Positions 31,588 through 59,650 of a stretch of 64,000 bases of DNA are shown here, in pieces. The notes beneath the pieces were generated by a model. That model did not search any database. It had not been told where the DNA came from and was given only the letters and a program-made list of their open reading frames with translations. How positions within the stretch are numbered: the first letter of the stretch is position 1; each line of letters starts with the position of its first letter. A program made the position numbers and the translations under genes. Source of the DNA: Owenia fusiformis (lineage: Eukaryota; Annelida; Polychaeta; Sabellida; Oweniidae); the NCBI GenBank assembly GCA_903813345.2, contig CAIIXF020000001.1, forward strand, positions 26,587,915 to 26,651,914, written 5' to 3'.

Positions 31588-33679
31588 CAATATTCACTGG
31601 GGGGTATCGTGATGCAACAACACCGTGTTGTTGCATCAAGATGGCCAGACTTCCGGTGATAGATTTTCGTACGATATTTTGTTTCCCCAATTAAACCCAT
31701 TTCTAGGACGAGTTGCTCAATAACCATACACGTGCAGTTAGCACACGATCTATATTTAAAGATACTGTCATTAGTATACATATACCATCACCAAGAAGCA
31801 ATAAGTTCACGGTTTTAGTTCCTCACTATTGATGCAACAACACCAAACCGAAGATGCAACAACACTCCTCTAGATTTGAGCAATGATGCAGCAACACCAA
31901 TTAATAGTATAATTTCAGAAGACCATAAATCTCGAGAGGAACAGATTTTTAAATGCTACTATTGCAACACCGTTACCCATTACCCATTTGCGTTCTTCTC
32001 AAGGCATTCAAAATACACGTCCTGCGGGCGAAGATTCTTTATATGTATTTTCAAAAATAATGTACTGGACGTTGTTCTATAACATAGTTCAATCGCCTTT
32101 AACATGGCAAGCTTTAGTAACCCAATCTATTTTCATAAACCACTGTTCCATAGCTTGATGACCCTGACTCCAGTAAGTATCATTCAAAATGGTGGACAAA
32201 CATCTTTCGTTCTCGGTAAACATGATGAGCTATTGGAAATTATCTGTCATCCATCTGTGGAACAGTGATAAACTAGTAGATGTGTACGTTACCACTGTTT
32301 ATCAAATTATAACTAAAACAGTTTAACTGTGACATTCGTGAGCTTATGTTGATGGGATGATTGCTTCATCTATGATATAATATGATATGATTCTTTATTT
32401 CCTCCAATTTGGAGAGCCAACGTGTAAAAACGTCTAATTGACTTTATTAGAGAGGCCGTTTAGTTACACGTTTAATGGAAATCTTGCACGACGCATGTGT
32501 AGAATTATTGCTCTCATTGGATTCCTTCTCTCCGATAGAGTAAAAAGGTAAACAAAAGTGATAAGATTAAGGGCCCAAAAAGGTAAAGTGATAGGGGTAC
32601 AGTTATCCCAGATACCCCGGGCCCTCGGGAAATATCATATTGTCTCTCGGAATAAAACCAATATTGAATCCCTCTCAGTAAATAACCTTTATATAATAGC
32701 ATTGTATAACTGCAATATCATTAAACCAACACTCATCCTATACAACTCTTGAGAACGATGTACAACTCCTGGATAGCGTAAACTCCTGAGCAGCGTATAC
32801 AACTCTTCAACTTGATATATGACATCATACTTTGGGTGGGATAACAAAGGATATACAATATACAATTGTAGACCTCTCTTGAGGTCAACTGGCAAAATTG
32901 TATACCGATACTGTAATCCTTGAAAGTTCGGAGGTCGAGGTCAACAGTACTCAGTATTTCAGTTGAGGTACTAACAATACATTTTGTTGACCGCTCATCA
33001 ACCAATCTGAATTGAGTATTTCAATTGAGGTACTAACAACACAAAATGACTGATATCTGTTGTCTTTCCAAAATTATATATTTAGTTATTTGTAAGCAAT
33101 TTCCATACGGTAAATCAAGAGCATTTAATTTAGAAAATGTATAACCTTTATTTTTCAGATACAATATCAATGAGATTGCCTCCCGGGGATTCTGTACTTT
33201 ATTTAGTTTGCCTTGTATATCCTTTTAACTTTGATATAGACAAAGAAACCAAACAAAATACGTTTCGTTCATGGACCACTGACTCGCGCGTTTTATTCAT
33301 GTCCCGACCTACACCTGTAAACAGAACATAAAACAGTTTCTCTTGTTGTTCAATGATACATTATATTGGCGTTTTTGCATCAGCACGTTGGTGTTGTTGC
33401 ATCATCGATAAGAAACAGAGTGGTGTTGTTGCATCAATAGTGAGGAATTAAAACCACGAATTTATCGCTTCTTGATGATGCTACATGTATACCAATGACA
33501 GTTTTTTAAAATATAGATCATGCGCTAACTGCATGTGTATGATTATTGAGCAACTCGTCCTAGAAATGGTTGTAAATTGGGAAAACAAAACATCGTACGA
33601 AAATCTACCACCGGAAGTCTGGCCATCTTGATGCAACAACACGGTGTTGTTGCATCACGATACCCCCCAGTGAATATTG
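31588..33679. mobile_element. 2.1 kb long-inverted-repeat element with GATGCAACAACAC motifs
   Basis: Two arms of about 330 bases (31588-31920 and about 33350-33679) match inverted, beginning CAATATTCACTGGGGGG. Each arm carries a perfect hairpin of GATGCAACAACAC against its complement, plus further solitary copies of this motif (near 31831, 31853, 31883, 33384, 33422). The middle (31921-33349) has no recognised gene but holds a direct repeat, TATTTCARTTGAGGTACTAA, at about 32953 and 33018. No target duplication was found, so the superfamily is unknown. Confidence 0.8.
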
Positions 33680-34043
33680 ATTCTTTGATAACCTTGTATA
33701 TGTAAATTGTATTGCATTGTATCCTTTATAACCACAAATACATTGTGAGTGCATTTACAATGTTTTTAGGTTAATTTACATGTCACATTCGTATAAGCAT
33801 ACAATCATGTATTACGCTAGGCCTACAGTCTTGGCTTCCAAAACCATTGCTTCATCATCATCATCATAATTTAAAAGTTTGAAATATGATGTCGTCGTCA
33901 CAACTTCTTAACAAATTAAGAAGTGCAACTCTTTCCGCATCTACGGAATTGCAGAAACGTAAAAATGTGTTGCACATTTAATTACAAAAGTTACATTTTG
34001 GCTTTGACGAAGCCTACCTAAAACTAGTTTTATATAGTAGGAG
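33680..34043. other. Intergenic, no recognised feature
   Basis: AT-rich, nothing recognised beyond a short CAT/ATC-rich run near 33855. Confidence 0.4.
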
Positions 34044-34183
34044 TTTTTTCACCAGTGATACATCATTCAATTTTCTATCAACTCTGAAGATTTGGAGACA
34101 AAACATGAAATATATTTTGATATATCTTTATTTCTGTGAAGGATGTATGGGACCGACCTAGCGTCACACATTCTGCAGTTTAA

Positions 34184-34867
34184 TGGCCTAGTCACATAGC
34201 CCGGCCGATGTCCGGCATCGGTAGAGCTCGGTGGATTTTTTTGGTGCCACCGAGCTCTCCTCATCGGAAGCAGAGCTCGGTGACGTGAACGGACTCCGTC
34301 CGGACATCTTCAGGCGACCGACCGAATACCGGCCGGTGACCGTACGGAGTCTGTCTCAAAATGGTAGTTTTTTTCTGCCGATGTGGCAGCAACTACCGGC
34401 CGGAAGTCGGCCGGACATCGGAAGGAATACGGCCGGTACCCGAGCAGGTAACAGGACACCGTGCGATCGCCGGCCGGGTTGTTAACGGGCTTTGAACTGT
34501 GACCGGCCGATGCTCTGTCCCACATCGGCCGGAGCTCGGTCGGAGCTCGGCCGCTGTCCGTTAAAATACCTCGTCCTCTGGTTGTCTCAGATGCACGGGA
34601 CACCGGCCGATACTCGGCCGTGCACCGGCCGACGTGTTTTCCGATGTGGTTACGATGGGGCTGCGATGACATGATGAGGGAGCTCGGTGAGAGCCCGGTG
34701 AAATTTAACTCCGAAGTTAAAATTTCACCGAGCTACCATCGATGCGGTTTTAAGCAACAAACGCCACGGATGTCCGGCCGGTGTCCGGCCGGTGTTCGGC
34801 CGAGTTCGGTGAAAATTGCATCGCTGGCTCATCGTAACCTCATCGGCCGGGCTATGTGACTAGGCCA
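34184..34867. mobile_element. GC-rich Harbinger-like MITE with TAA target duplication
   Basis: The ends TGGCCTAGTCACATAGCC and CCGGGCTATGTGACTAGGCCA form a perfect 27-base inverted pair, flanked by TAA at 34181-34183 and 34868-34870. A 3-base TWA duplication is the hallmark of PIF/Harbinger elements. The interior is a dense array of CCGGCCGATG and GAGCTCGGTG words in both orientations, far richer in G+C than its surroundings. Open frames on both strands here are caused by this composition. Confidence 0.85.
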
Positions 34868-35041
34868 TAATGCAGGTTGAACAAAACGAACCATGATGGT
34901 TATGAATTACACCATTTCGATACGCCATAATCGATTATGAATATTGTGCCTTCACTTTGTAGCATTCATGTCACATTCATTCTTCGGGGCCCTCTACATG
35001 ATTTCCATTAAGTGCTACACACTTCCTCATTATCCCCTTAC

Positions 35042-35333
35042 TCAAGATTGAAAGACATGGGCGATTCCATGCTCTGACATGGTAGCAAACTGAAGTTGCA
35101 CAGCTCGTTTTATTTCATCGATGTCATTTAACCTGCATCATTTTTTCTATAGAAAAAGTAGTATAGAAATAAAAGTCATGTGTGGCCAGATCTGGACTAA
35201 AGGGTGCATGCGCCAAGGGCTTCATGTTCAGGTCCAGGGATATTGTATCCTGGACATTTTGAGATACTTGGGCAGGGGCATTGTCCACATGGAGTAGGGT
35301 GTTACCTCCTCTCACTAACCTCTTCTTCCACAT
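35042..35333 (-). pseudogene. Mariner transposase fragment (catalytic region)
   Basis: The minus-strand reading has LLHVDNAPAQVSQ followed by HAPFSPDLATHDFYF. These correspond to the HDNAPAH and HPPYSPDLAPxDF blocks around the second and third catalytic acids of mariner (DD34D) transposases. After one frameshift near 35125 it continues as LNDIDEIKRAVQLQF, the usual downstream block, and ends at about 35048. The N-terminal DNA-binding half is absent. Confidence 0.85.
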
Positions 35334-35636
35334 TGTATTCTCAAATCAACCTGCAAACCCTGACGATACAACACTTTAGCCTTACAATACTGATCTTTTA
35401 TGTGTTACTACAGGCAGCATGATATTCAAACAACACAACTCTTGTGGCATATCAAAAAGTTCAAATCTAACTGATATGCCAAATTGGCATTACTTTAGAA
35501 TATGTGACGTAAATGTCGGTCCCGGGGTACTGTACTCCCTTCACGGAAATAAAGATATATCAACATGCATTACATATTTTGTCCTCATATCTTCAGAGTT
35601 GATAGGTAATTGAATGATGTATCACTGGTGAAAAAA

Positions 35637-37101
35637 TCAATGAGATTGGTCCATAAAAAGCATCCGTGTAAAAAGCGTCCATTGCTTATTGATCACCCCT
35701 CGTAAATTGGGCACATTTTCTGAAAAAATGAAAGGATTCTGTCCTGTGACCTTTCCTTAGGTCCTACTTTTAGCTATTTTTTGAAAAAGTTATTTCATCA
35801 TGTTAGGGTCATTCTGACCATGTACATTGTTATCCTGGGCATGTAAATGATATGTGGAACTAGCTTAACTGACTGGAGGTCAAAACAGAACTATCTCGTA
35901 TGTTATCTTGGTTCAAAAAACTGTTTAAAATCCAGCATGGTTTTTCACTTCCTGTTTTGTCATTTCCTGTTAAGTACCATGAGACCTTAAAGCATTCCAC
36001 ATTGTATTAAGTGGAGACGCAGCACAGACATTCTCATTGTATTGAAATTCCATAGCTCGATAAAGAAGGAGCTGTTTGTAAATATATTTTACTGGTAGTG
36101 TTATCAACATGAGAAAGAACAGTAAGGATAAATAACTACAACATTGACTATGAATGTGTGACTCTTTTCATGTATAAAGCATTATTGAAATGTCCAGACA
36201 TATCCAGACATTTGATTTCTGATAAAAATGTTCAGATTAGACAGGTCAATTTTTCAAATCTACTTGTTCACTGTTCAGATTAGGAGGTGTTCAGATTTCA
36301 AGTTTTTTTTAACATGGGAGTCAATGGGAGGAAAATGACATGACATTTTACTCGACTAAACACCTTCTCACACAAAAGTTGAAGTTGTTGAAGTGGTGGG
36401 GGGGGGGGTTACAAGGGCTTGTAGCTAGACGAACAATGAGCATTAGTTTTGAGGTAAAGCGCCCAGGGAGACATTCCAAGAAACTAAGTAATGTCCGACA
36501 AATACATGGATGTATATGCTAGTCGAACACAAATGGACCACAGGCGTATTGTTGTGTTTGGATGGAATTTACAGAAGCTATAAATTACAAAGAAAATTGC
36601 TATAACATAGATCAAGGATGCAATCTAGTGAAAGTCATCCCATCTATTGTTGCCATCTTCTCTGACTTATATTAATTAAACAATGACCTCTTTTACTTGA
36701 AACCCTTTCCAATAGTTTGTAGATTCATCCACTCTATAATCCTTTGTTCAAGCAATCCAAGCAAAGGCCAATCAAAACAAGCAATCAAAACAGAATGTTA
36801 TGCTTTAAGTTGTATCTGACATTTATTTCATATCTGATTAATTTTCAAATTAACTCTATGGCCATGATGGCTACATTTGGGGCCAGGAAGATCTTGTCAG
36901 CATCAAAACTGTGTACTAGTATTTATTTGTCCCAATCTAGCAATATAGAGGAAGGTCCATTTATAAGAGCCATATGAGTTTTTAATTTTTATTTAGTCTC
37001 TATCAGTTCCTTGAAAGGAAAAATTAGTTTAATAGACCCAATGACAGTGTGAAGAGTCCTAAAGAATCGATTAAGGACTAGCAAATATATTCAGAATATT
37101 A
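35637..37101. other. Intergenic, downstream of PIK3R4
   Basis: No supported gene. Partial TTCAGATTAGACAGGT/AGGTGTTCAGATT words at about 36225-36300 hint at another decayed copy of the pogo-like MITE family, but no clear pair of ends was found. Confidence 0.4.
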
Positions 37102-37690
37102 CAGTCAGTAGAACCTGTATATCCGAACACGTCTCTTGTATGAACACCTCACAATGTGTACACATATTAAGGTCACAGCCAGCTTGTTAAGAACCTTGAA
37201 ACGTGAGTGCTTGCCAATAATGCAGATGCGAGTAGAGAGTTACCAGTTTCATCACCAGGTGGCTCATTCGGGTCAGATAGCATGGTGGGTATAGCAGAAA
37301 TTTCCCTTTAACTTAAATAACATCTGTTTTAGTGGTTCAATTTTTATATAACCCTTATGTATCTAATAGTTATGCAAATTAAAATATGTCCAGTAAAAGA
37401 AAATGTTATCTGTCTAATAAAAGAAAAGATTGATATTTCACTTTTTGTGATTTTGTAACATGGGATCTATGGGGAATCAACTCGAACTAAAAGTCACATT
37501 TTCAAAAAAATTAAATTTTCAAAGTTGATAAACAATTTTCGAAACCATACTTCTAGATGTACTTTTACATGTAGATTTCAAATGACATCACATTGACTGA
37601 TGTCGTAAATCAAGATTATTTCTACTCGCGTCTAGTCTATTCAAACACTTGGCCAGTCAGAGTAGCGTTCAGATATGACAGGTTTTACAG
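37102..37690. mobile_element. Pogo-like MITE directly after the PIK3R4 stop codon
   Basis: The left end has CAGTAGAACCTGTATATCCG and the inverted right end ATATGACAGGTTTTACAG. A TA lies on both sides (37100-37101 and 37691-37692). Right-hand subterminal words (GGCCAGTCAGAGTAGCG) fit the same family. It begins only four bases past the PIK3R4 stop, so it would form nearly all of the 3' UTR. Confidence 0.7.
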
Positions 37691-37694
37691 TAAT

Positions 37695-52883
<15,189 letters not shown>

Positions 52884-52946
52884 CTAAATAGAATACAATA
52901 GTTGTCATATAAGATTGCTGTAAATATGGAAATACACATTTAAATA

Positions 52947-53113
52947 CAGTAAAACCTGTGTACAGTGAACACCTATGGAGCCACAACTTTAGGCAGAAGT
53001 TCACTACAGAAAGACAAAAAAATACAGACGTCAGTGGAGTATGTACATAGATGGGGTGTTCATTAGACAAAGGTGTTCACTAGAGAGAGGTGTTCACTAA
53101 GACAGGTTTAACT
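52947..53113. mobile_element. Pogo-like MITE just upstream of PIK3R4 coding exon 1
   Basis: CAGTAAAACCTGTGTACAGT at the left, after TA, and GACAGGTTTAACTT at the right. Repeated GGTGTTCACT words fill the interior. It lies about 60 bases from the acceptor of the first coding exon, in the 5' UTR intron or promoter. Confidence 0.7.
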
Positions 53114-55386
53114 TTAATTCTATTGTGACCAAATAACCAAATAAACATGTCCAATCAGACCTTTTATTATTTAATTGACCAAATAGACAACTGTGGGTTT
53201 CAATTAAGAATGGTAAATACTGCTTGGAAATTAAACTGATTTGATGGGTACTAAAAATTCTCATAGTTTTCTTGGTCTGAAAGATACATCTAATTGATAG
53301 TGCTGAATTGATGGTCAAATACATGTCGTTAATCTACAGGGGATTTTTAGGTCTTTCAATGTATTTCATGAAATGAAGAGTGACTGCAAATAAAATATAC
53401 ATGCACCCGTCACCCCAACTCGAAGTTTGGTGTGATCTAAGTTACTTTTCTGCCTGGTTTTGTCCAAATGGCAAAAATAATATAATCATAATTACGTTTC
53501 CCAAACTCCCATTTGTCCGTTTAACCTTACTCGAGTCTCTAGCCAATTCTTGGCTAGAAGTATTTCCATCTGGAACACTGTGAACTATTGTAAAATTTCT
53601 AGCCTGGGTTCAATAAATTTAAGTATAATCTAAAATCGTCAAGTTAATATTTCATGAATTGAAATGGTAAAGGATTGTCTTGTTGATGAGATATTGAAAC
53701 TTTTTCATTTAGAATAGAAGTCGTCCCATTTTTGTCTGTTCTCAATAAGCTTACATATATATGGCAGCCTAGTCGACGGGAAAATGGTGGAACTCAGAGA
53801 AATTCTATTTCGCTATAAAAAAGAATAAATATCATGCGAGTCTTATTTATATAAGTGGCCACACTAAGTGGCCATAGAATATGGTAAGTTTAATCCATGT
53901 TGTCTGCTTATTGATACATAAAGACCCGCACAGTTGCATTCCTTAGAGGCAGTGTCTGATAGGAGCACAAAAAGAGAACCTCTTTATATTTTTGCATTAG
54001 AGACGTGAATCAGATTTATTCATCTCAACTCAACTGACTCAACTCTAGTTGAATGGCCATGTTCATCTATGCAACTGTCAGATACCGACTCCTACATACA
54101 GTGTCAATCTCAGGAACAAATAAATGATCAACTGGACAGTTGGGAATTCCAAAAGCAATTAAAGAACGCTCTGAATATGATTTGGTGCTGCCTTGGTTTA
54201 GTTATATGACGACACTTGTGTCACATGACAGGAATTCCCTTCGATGGTGAGAAGCTCAAATTGTGTTATTCTGAAACTTAGTTGCTGATTTCTACATAAG
54301 ACAGTGTTATGTGTTTGTAGGACCCCCACACAGGAAACCACTGAGTCGTGGCAATTGGCCTAGCCTCTCAGTATCAAAAAAATGACCAGTGAAACAGTGA
54401 GTCAAAAGAAAAAATGAAAAAAATGTTGAAATCAGATCAACTCCAGTTTACCTTCTGCAATTATCTCCAAATCACCAAGTACGTCTGTATTAAATGTATA
54501 AAATATGTTTTAGTTTATTTTTTTATGATGCAACTTAATCAGGCGTGTATAGTCATGGTTAATATAGGACAAAATCCATAAACTCAACTTTTTGCAACTT
54601 CCTATTTACAAATCTCCCGTTTCGTTCAGTGTTATCAGGTAGGCAGGAACGTGGTACTACTCTACTATTAATTTGCCGATTCACGAAGTAAATAGTACTA
54701 GATACCCATGGGGAGTAAGTCACCCCCCCCTCTCTAATATTCTATTGAGTCACTTACGCCCAATTTAAATACCAGGGTAATTTACACAGAACTGTTTGTA
54801 AATGGTGATAGAGCCCATGGTTTTAGTGAAGGTAAAAACAGTAAAACCAATACAAATCACATGTCAATAGTTCTCTGTGGGTTAGTTATATGGGTATTCA
54901 CTATTTATTGGAATTTATTCAATAACAGTTTATTTTGCAACCACGACATAAATTGCTGATTTGAAAATACACTCCATAAACGGATCAGAATAGCCATATT
55001 TACACTTGTGAATGAACATTTAACCCATTGATGTTGTTAAGTGGCATCGATTGATGGTTTGATGGTTAATATTATTATACTACATCTACATCAATAATCC
55101 GCAAAAGGCTTATAAGCCCATTTAAAGCAGATATATAGTTTAACAGTGATATAATTTGAATAGAATACAATTTGAACCTTAACATTTAAAAAATAGATCT
55201 ATGGTTTACAGCTCATTTTAAAATGTACATTGAAATCATGCAACACTTCTCCACTTAAGGAGGCATCTTCCCCAAGGTGGATGCTCCCGTTCGTAGAAAA
55301 GTAGGCCATATTCAAAAATCATTTGTATAAAACAAAAACAAATTTTAAGAATGTACCATAGACCTATTGCTAAAATACAACTGAGC
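53114..55386. other. Upstream of PIK3R4; no recognised gene
   Basis: Presumably contains the first non-coding exon and promoter of PIK3R4, which I could not place. The plus frame at 53380-53583 and the minus frame at 53097-53324 show no family resemblance. Confidence 0.4.
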
Positions 55387-55795
55387 TTAATTGTTAAGCT
55401 GCTTGCTGACAGATTTAAAACTGGATAGGCTATTACTGTCTAAAATATCACTGGGTAGAGTGTTCCATTTTACTATTGTCCTTGGAAAGTAACTAAACTT
55501 GTATGCATCCGTTCTGACAGCTGGTTGAATGAAATTGGATGGATGGAACTGTCTAGTATTTGTGTTTATTTGAGGGCTGAAGTATGTGGGTATAGTGATG
55601 GCTGCTAAGTTGTGAGTTCCTTTGTAGAAGAGGGAAAGTCTAGAAGCCTACCTACAGGATTGTAGTGATCCCACTGCAGGTGTTGGAGAGCTTGGGTGAC
55701 ACAGCCTGGTTCCCTAGGGTGACATTTGGTAACAAATCTGGCTGCTCTCCTTTGTACCTGGTCCAGCATGTTGATATCCTTTGATATACTCTCAA
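55387..55795 (-). pseudogene. CR1/Jockey-type LINE fragment, C-terminal end of the RT ORF
   Basis: The minus strand reads DINMLDQVQRRAARFVTKCH and LQHLQWDHYN, then after a frameshift near 55640 LFYKGTHNLAAITIPTYF, YKFSYFPRTIVKWNTLP and a stop at 55387-55389. This is the standard C-terminal block after the RT in many animal non-LTR elements, so this is a 5'-truncated dead copy. It is unrelated to the L1-like LINE at the left edge. Confidence 0.85.
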
Positions 55796-56663
55796 GTATC
55801 TGTCACATATTACTGAGGGAAATTGGTTTAAACTGATCCAAAGTTCCCGCCGATGAATGTATAACATGGAAGCCAAATATCTAGCCTCAAGATAATTCAA
55901 ATGAATAAATAAACCAGATATTGGGTTTAACTTGTTGAACTAGCATTGAATATGCTAACAGTGGGTTTGATTGTGGTACCCCAATAAATGTGGGGTTAAT
56001 TTTTCAATTATCAACCCCATAAGTACTTGTGTATTGAAATCTTGGGGTTGAAATTAAGCTGGATCAGTGTTTTTTTAGATAAAATTCAGCTTTTTATAAA
56101 CTACTGACAACCTTTCGAAACGCAAAATGTCAATACTTCAAGTAGTTGTGGGAGTTGTTGGGGAAGTGAATCGGCAAATCAATAGTGGAGTGATACCAGT
56201 CATGCGCGCATATTTAACCGGAAGTCGATCATCTGCAGAAATAAAGCTTTGCTCTCATCATTTCGGGCTTAAAGTCATATCTTTTAGTGGGATTACCATT
56301 TATATGTATAATAGTTGCAATCTCGTGGTGCATGGGTGCCAATTCTTCTAGGAAAAAAATGAGTTCACCGACTAAGTTAGCTTCTAGCAAACATACTGCC
56401 ACGGTAAGATTTACACAGAACTTTTTAGTTTTTTGTCTGATCATGGGCTCTATCAGTCTCAGTCTCCTTGTCATGCATTATTTCTCACTGAGTTTGATAC
56501 AGTTGAATTTGCATTTGCTTTGATATACAGTGCGAATAATAATAAACGGTGGGTTTTCAAACTAGAGATGAGACCACCTCAGACTTTTATCTCAAGGATA
56601 GAGTGCACAATTTTTGAAGTGATTTTACCTGTAGTCAAATCACTAATGGGTTTCTAACATGGT
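55796..56663. other. Intergenic, no recognised gene
   Basis: Open frames at 56127-56657 lie in several frames on both strands without family resemblance. Confidence 0.4.
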
Positions 56664-56689
56664 GATAGTTCGCGATCATATATATTCTT

Positions 56690-57801
56690 AGATTTTCGGC
56701 ACACAGACTAATATGGACATTCTAAAAATTTTGATCCGCATTGCCAAGCGCGAATCGCACTCCTTCATGGTGAAAATTCAAGATGGCCGCCAAAAATATC
56801 GTCAAATATGTATATTTTTTTGATAATTTTTTTTACTGCCTTTATTTCAATAAAATGTGATAAATTAGTGTCTTCAAGTATTATCTAATAATATTCCTAC
56901 CAAATGAATTTTTTATTAAGTATAAACATAAGAAATTGCTTTAATAGCGCCATCTTTTGATAAAATTATACCAAAATTGACGTCAAAATAACAAACATTT
57001 CCCTTATTCACTACTTCTTTTCAATAAAATTTGACAAGTTTATATTTTACCAAGGCTTACTGATAATATTCAACATATATCCGTCAAAATACTTCATTAT
57101 AATCAATAAAGAAGAGTGCTGGGTAGCCCCACCTATAGGTATATATGCATTGAACTGCTCTGAAACATAAATTAATGATTATTATTTTATTCATGCTGAC
57201 CCAATTTGCTTATTCTTAAATTTACTGTTATCTGTAATGAAAATGTTAGATTTTCGGCACACAGACTAATATGGATATTTTAAAGATCTCAATACGCATT
57301 GCCAAGCACGATTCTCACTCCTTCGAGGTTAAAATTCAAGATGGCCGCCAAAATAATCGTCAAATAAGAATATTTTTTTGATAATTTTTTTTTCTGCTTT
57401 TATTTCAATAAAATGTGATAAATTAGTGTCTTCAGTTATTATTTAATAATATTCCCACCAAACAGTTCTTTATTAAGTATAAATATAAGAAATTGCTTTT
57501 ACAGCGCCACCTTTTGATAAAATTATACCAAAATTAACGTCAAAATAATAAACAATTCCCTTATTCACTTCTTCTTTTCAATAAAATTTGACAAGTTTAT
57601 ATTTTATCAATGCTTAGTGATAACATTCAACATATATCTGTCAAAATATTTCATTATAATCAATAAAGAAGAGTGTTGTGCAGCCCCACCTATAGGTATA
57701 TGCATCAAACTGAAACATAAATTAATGATTATTATTATTTTATTCATGCTGACCGAATTTGCTTATTCTTAAGTAACTGTTATCTGGAATAAAAATGTTA
57801 G
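56690..57801. repeat. 558-bp tandem duplication at the left end of the TIR element
   Basis: AGATTTTCGGCACACAGACT begins units at 56690 and 57248, which match along their length with scattered changes. Only one copy exists at the right end, so the element has an asymmetric double left terminus. Confidence 0.88.
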
Positions 57802-58049
57802 TGTTTCTAGATTCAACAACATGTAAGTTGTAGAAAGTAGAAATGAGAGTTATATGAAGGGGGAGGGGGTATGTAAGTGGGGATAAGGTTTGTGGGTATA
57901 TATTGAAGCATGTCACCCATCTTGATTTTCTGAGTGTTTCTGCACTCTGAAGTATAACAGAACTGTATTACAATTTTCTTCATTTTAGTTATATTGAAGT
58001 CAGTTTAAAGTCTAATATTCATTGTCTCTCATGTTGACGTGTATAAAGT

Positions 58050-59650
58050 CAACAAATTATATCAACCCAGACCAAACACCTGTACTTGCTGCTGAACAGC
58101 CCCTCTTTGCACTGTTCAAGCAGTAATAGTGGACAATGGCAAGAGATGGGAGAAAAAACGAAGCTGATAAGGATACTTGGTGGAATACACACTGAGATGG
58201 GAGCATTTCACATCTTGGGCAATCTATGAGAGAATACTTGGATGGATAATCTCCCTCTCTCAAGCTGGCATAGCCACATCTGGTACAGCTGATTCCTTTA
58301 TCAAAGTTAACCAACTCGCACTAACTTGCAGAGAACATCATATTTCTGCCTGTAGTCTTTATATTCTTGACAAAAAAGCCTGTGAGACACATTGTTTGTG
58401 CTGTGATATCGATGAATAACCTCAGTTTGAGTTGGATGACTGGGTGAAAAACAGTCCCAGCTGAATGGCTCTTCCCAATTTAAGTTCTGGTCGATGGTAA
58501 TGGATCTTAAACTTTTGAGAGGGCAACTTCAGCCTATACAAAGACACCCTTTCTGAGTTGTTGCCATGCCTTTTTATACTCAATCACACAAACTAGTCAA
58601 GGTGGCTACCAGTTTTATCCGTGACATGAACCAATTTAATGCAACACACCAATCAGTGCTTGGTGAATTCAATAAGGGAAACTAAACATTGATTAAAACA
58701 ACAAGGCACATGACATGAACGAAATCATACCATCTAGACATTGTTTTGGACAGTTATGAAACTACATGTAACAGTTTAGAGTCTGGTATAAGAATTAAGA
58801 GAGGAAACAGTAAAAGGAGGCATATTTATCCTGAAAATTCCCTACCTAGAAACTGGCAAGATTGTTTGTGCTTGGAGTAAAACAAGAGAGAACTGTTTCA
58901 AATCCTTACTGCAAATGTGAGCAATATAATTATTCATGAACGAAAAAGACTTCTAGCAACCTTTGATCAGGATGTCATGTGTCAATCCACAAAAACAATC
59001 CACCAAAGACAAATAACCTTGCACACAATCAACACATTTTTTCTGAAGGCACCAATATGAGTTGGATTTGACAAAGGGGAGACAGTTCAGGTACTTGGCA
59101 GCACATGAAATGGCGAATTCCATTGGGCCTCAAAAAGTCTATGTCTGCCATTATTCCACTCATTGACAAGTTACACCTGGATTTCATGGAAGCAGGGGCA
59201 GAATTATAGCATGGGACAGATGAAACTCATTTTTACAACTGATGAATGCAATCCTCAGTCTAATAGATGATCCTTTATTAAAGTTATGTTGCTGTATGAT
59301 AAATTCAGCAATGACACCTCAATCAACACTGCAAGGAAGAATACATTTTTACAGAAGACTACTTCATTATTGACCAAATTCCTCCAACAGCTGACGCCTT
59401 AATGCAACACTGCAAGGGAGCATTGTACCAAGGTGTGCATATCTGGGGTCAGTTTAACAAACCAAGTCCTATCATTCCCCGGGTATCATTCCATCTCCAA
59501 AGAACTGGGGCTGGAGAACAGAGCCAAGAGACAACTCTCAGAAGCCATACAGGACTACCTTAAAGCAGATGGCTGATGCTAGTCAACCATTAGTGTGGTT
59601 GTCAGAAGCAGTGTTTCCCATGAAGATGTACCATGTACCAGCTTGAAGGC
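58050..59650 (+). pseudogene. Decayed ORF of a widespread uncharacterised invertebrate family
   Basis: Recognisable blocks in order are WWNT-like then LRWEHFTSWAIYERILGWII, SGTADSFIKVNQLALT, FSLYKDTLSELLPCLF, NATHQSVLGEFNKGN, a region like GETVQVLGS...LPLFHSLT, and YQGVHIWGQFNKPSPIIP. From memory these match a large family of unannotated proteins repeated in cnidarian, mollusc and hemichordate genomes. The reading is interrupted many times, so it is a fossil. Function is unknown; its place inside TIRs suggests it belongs to the element. Confidence 0.6.

Larger units (their letters stand above)
34044..35636 (-). mobile_element. Degenerate mariner element, interrupted by a GC-rich MITE
   Basis: Arms of about 130 bases starting TTTTTTCACCAGTGATACAT are inverted between 34044-34180 and 35500-35636. 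The minus strand holds the catalytic C-terminal part of a mariner transposase (35124-35333). A 684-base GC-rich MITE at 34184-34867 sits just inside the left arm. The element is internally deleted, so it is inactive. Confidence 0.85.

Noticed and set aside
34067-34859. Open frames on both strands with Arg/Pro-rich products
   Set aside because: They arise from the GC-rich motif array of the MITE, which lacks AT-rich stop codons; no family resemblance.
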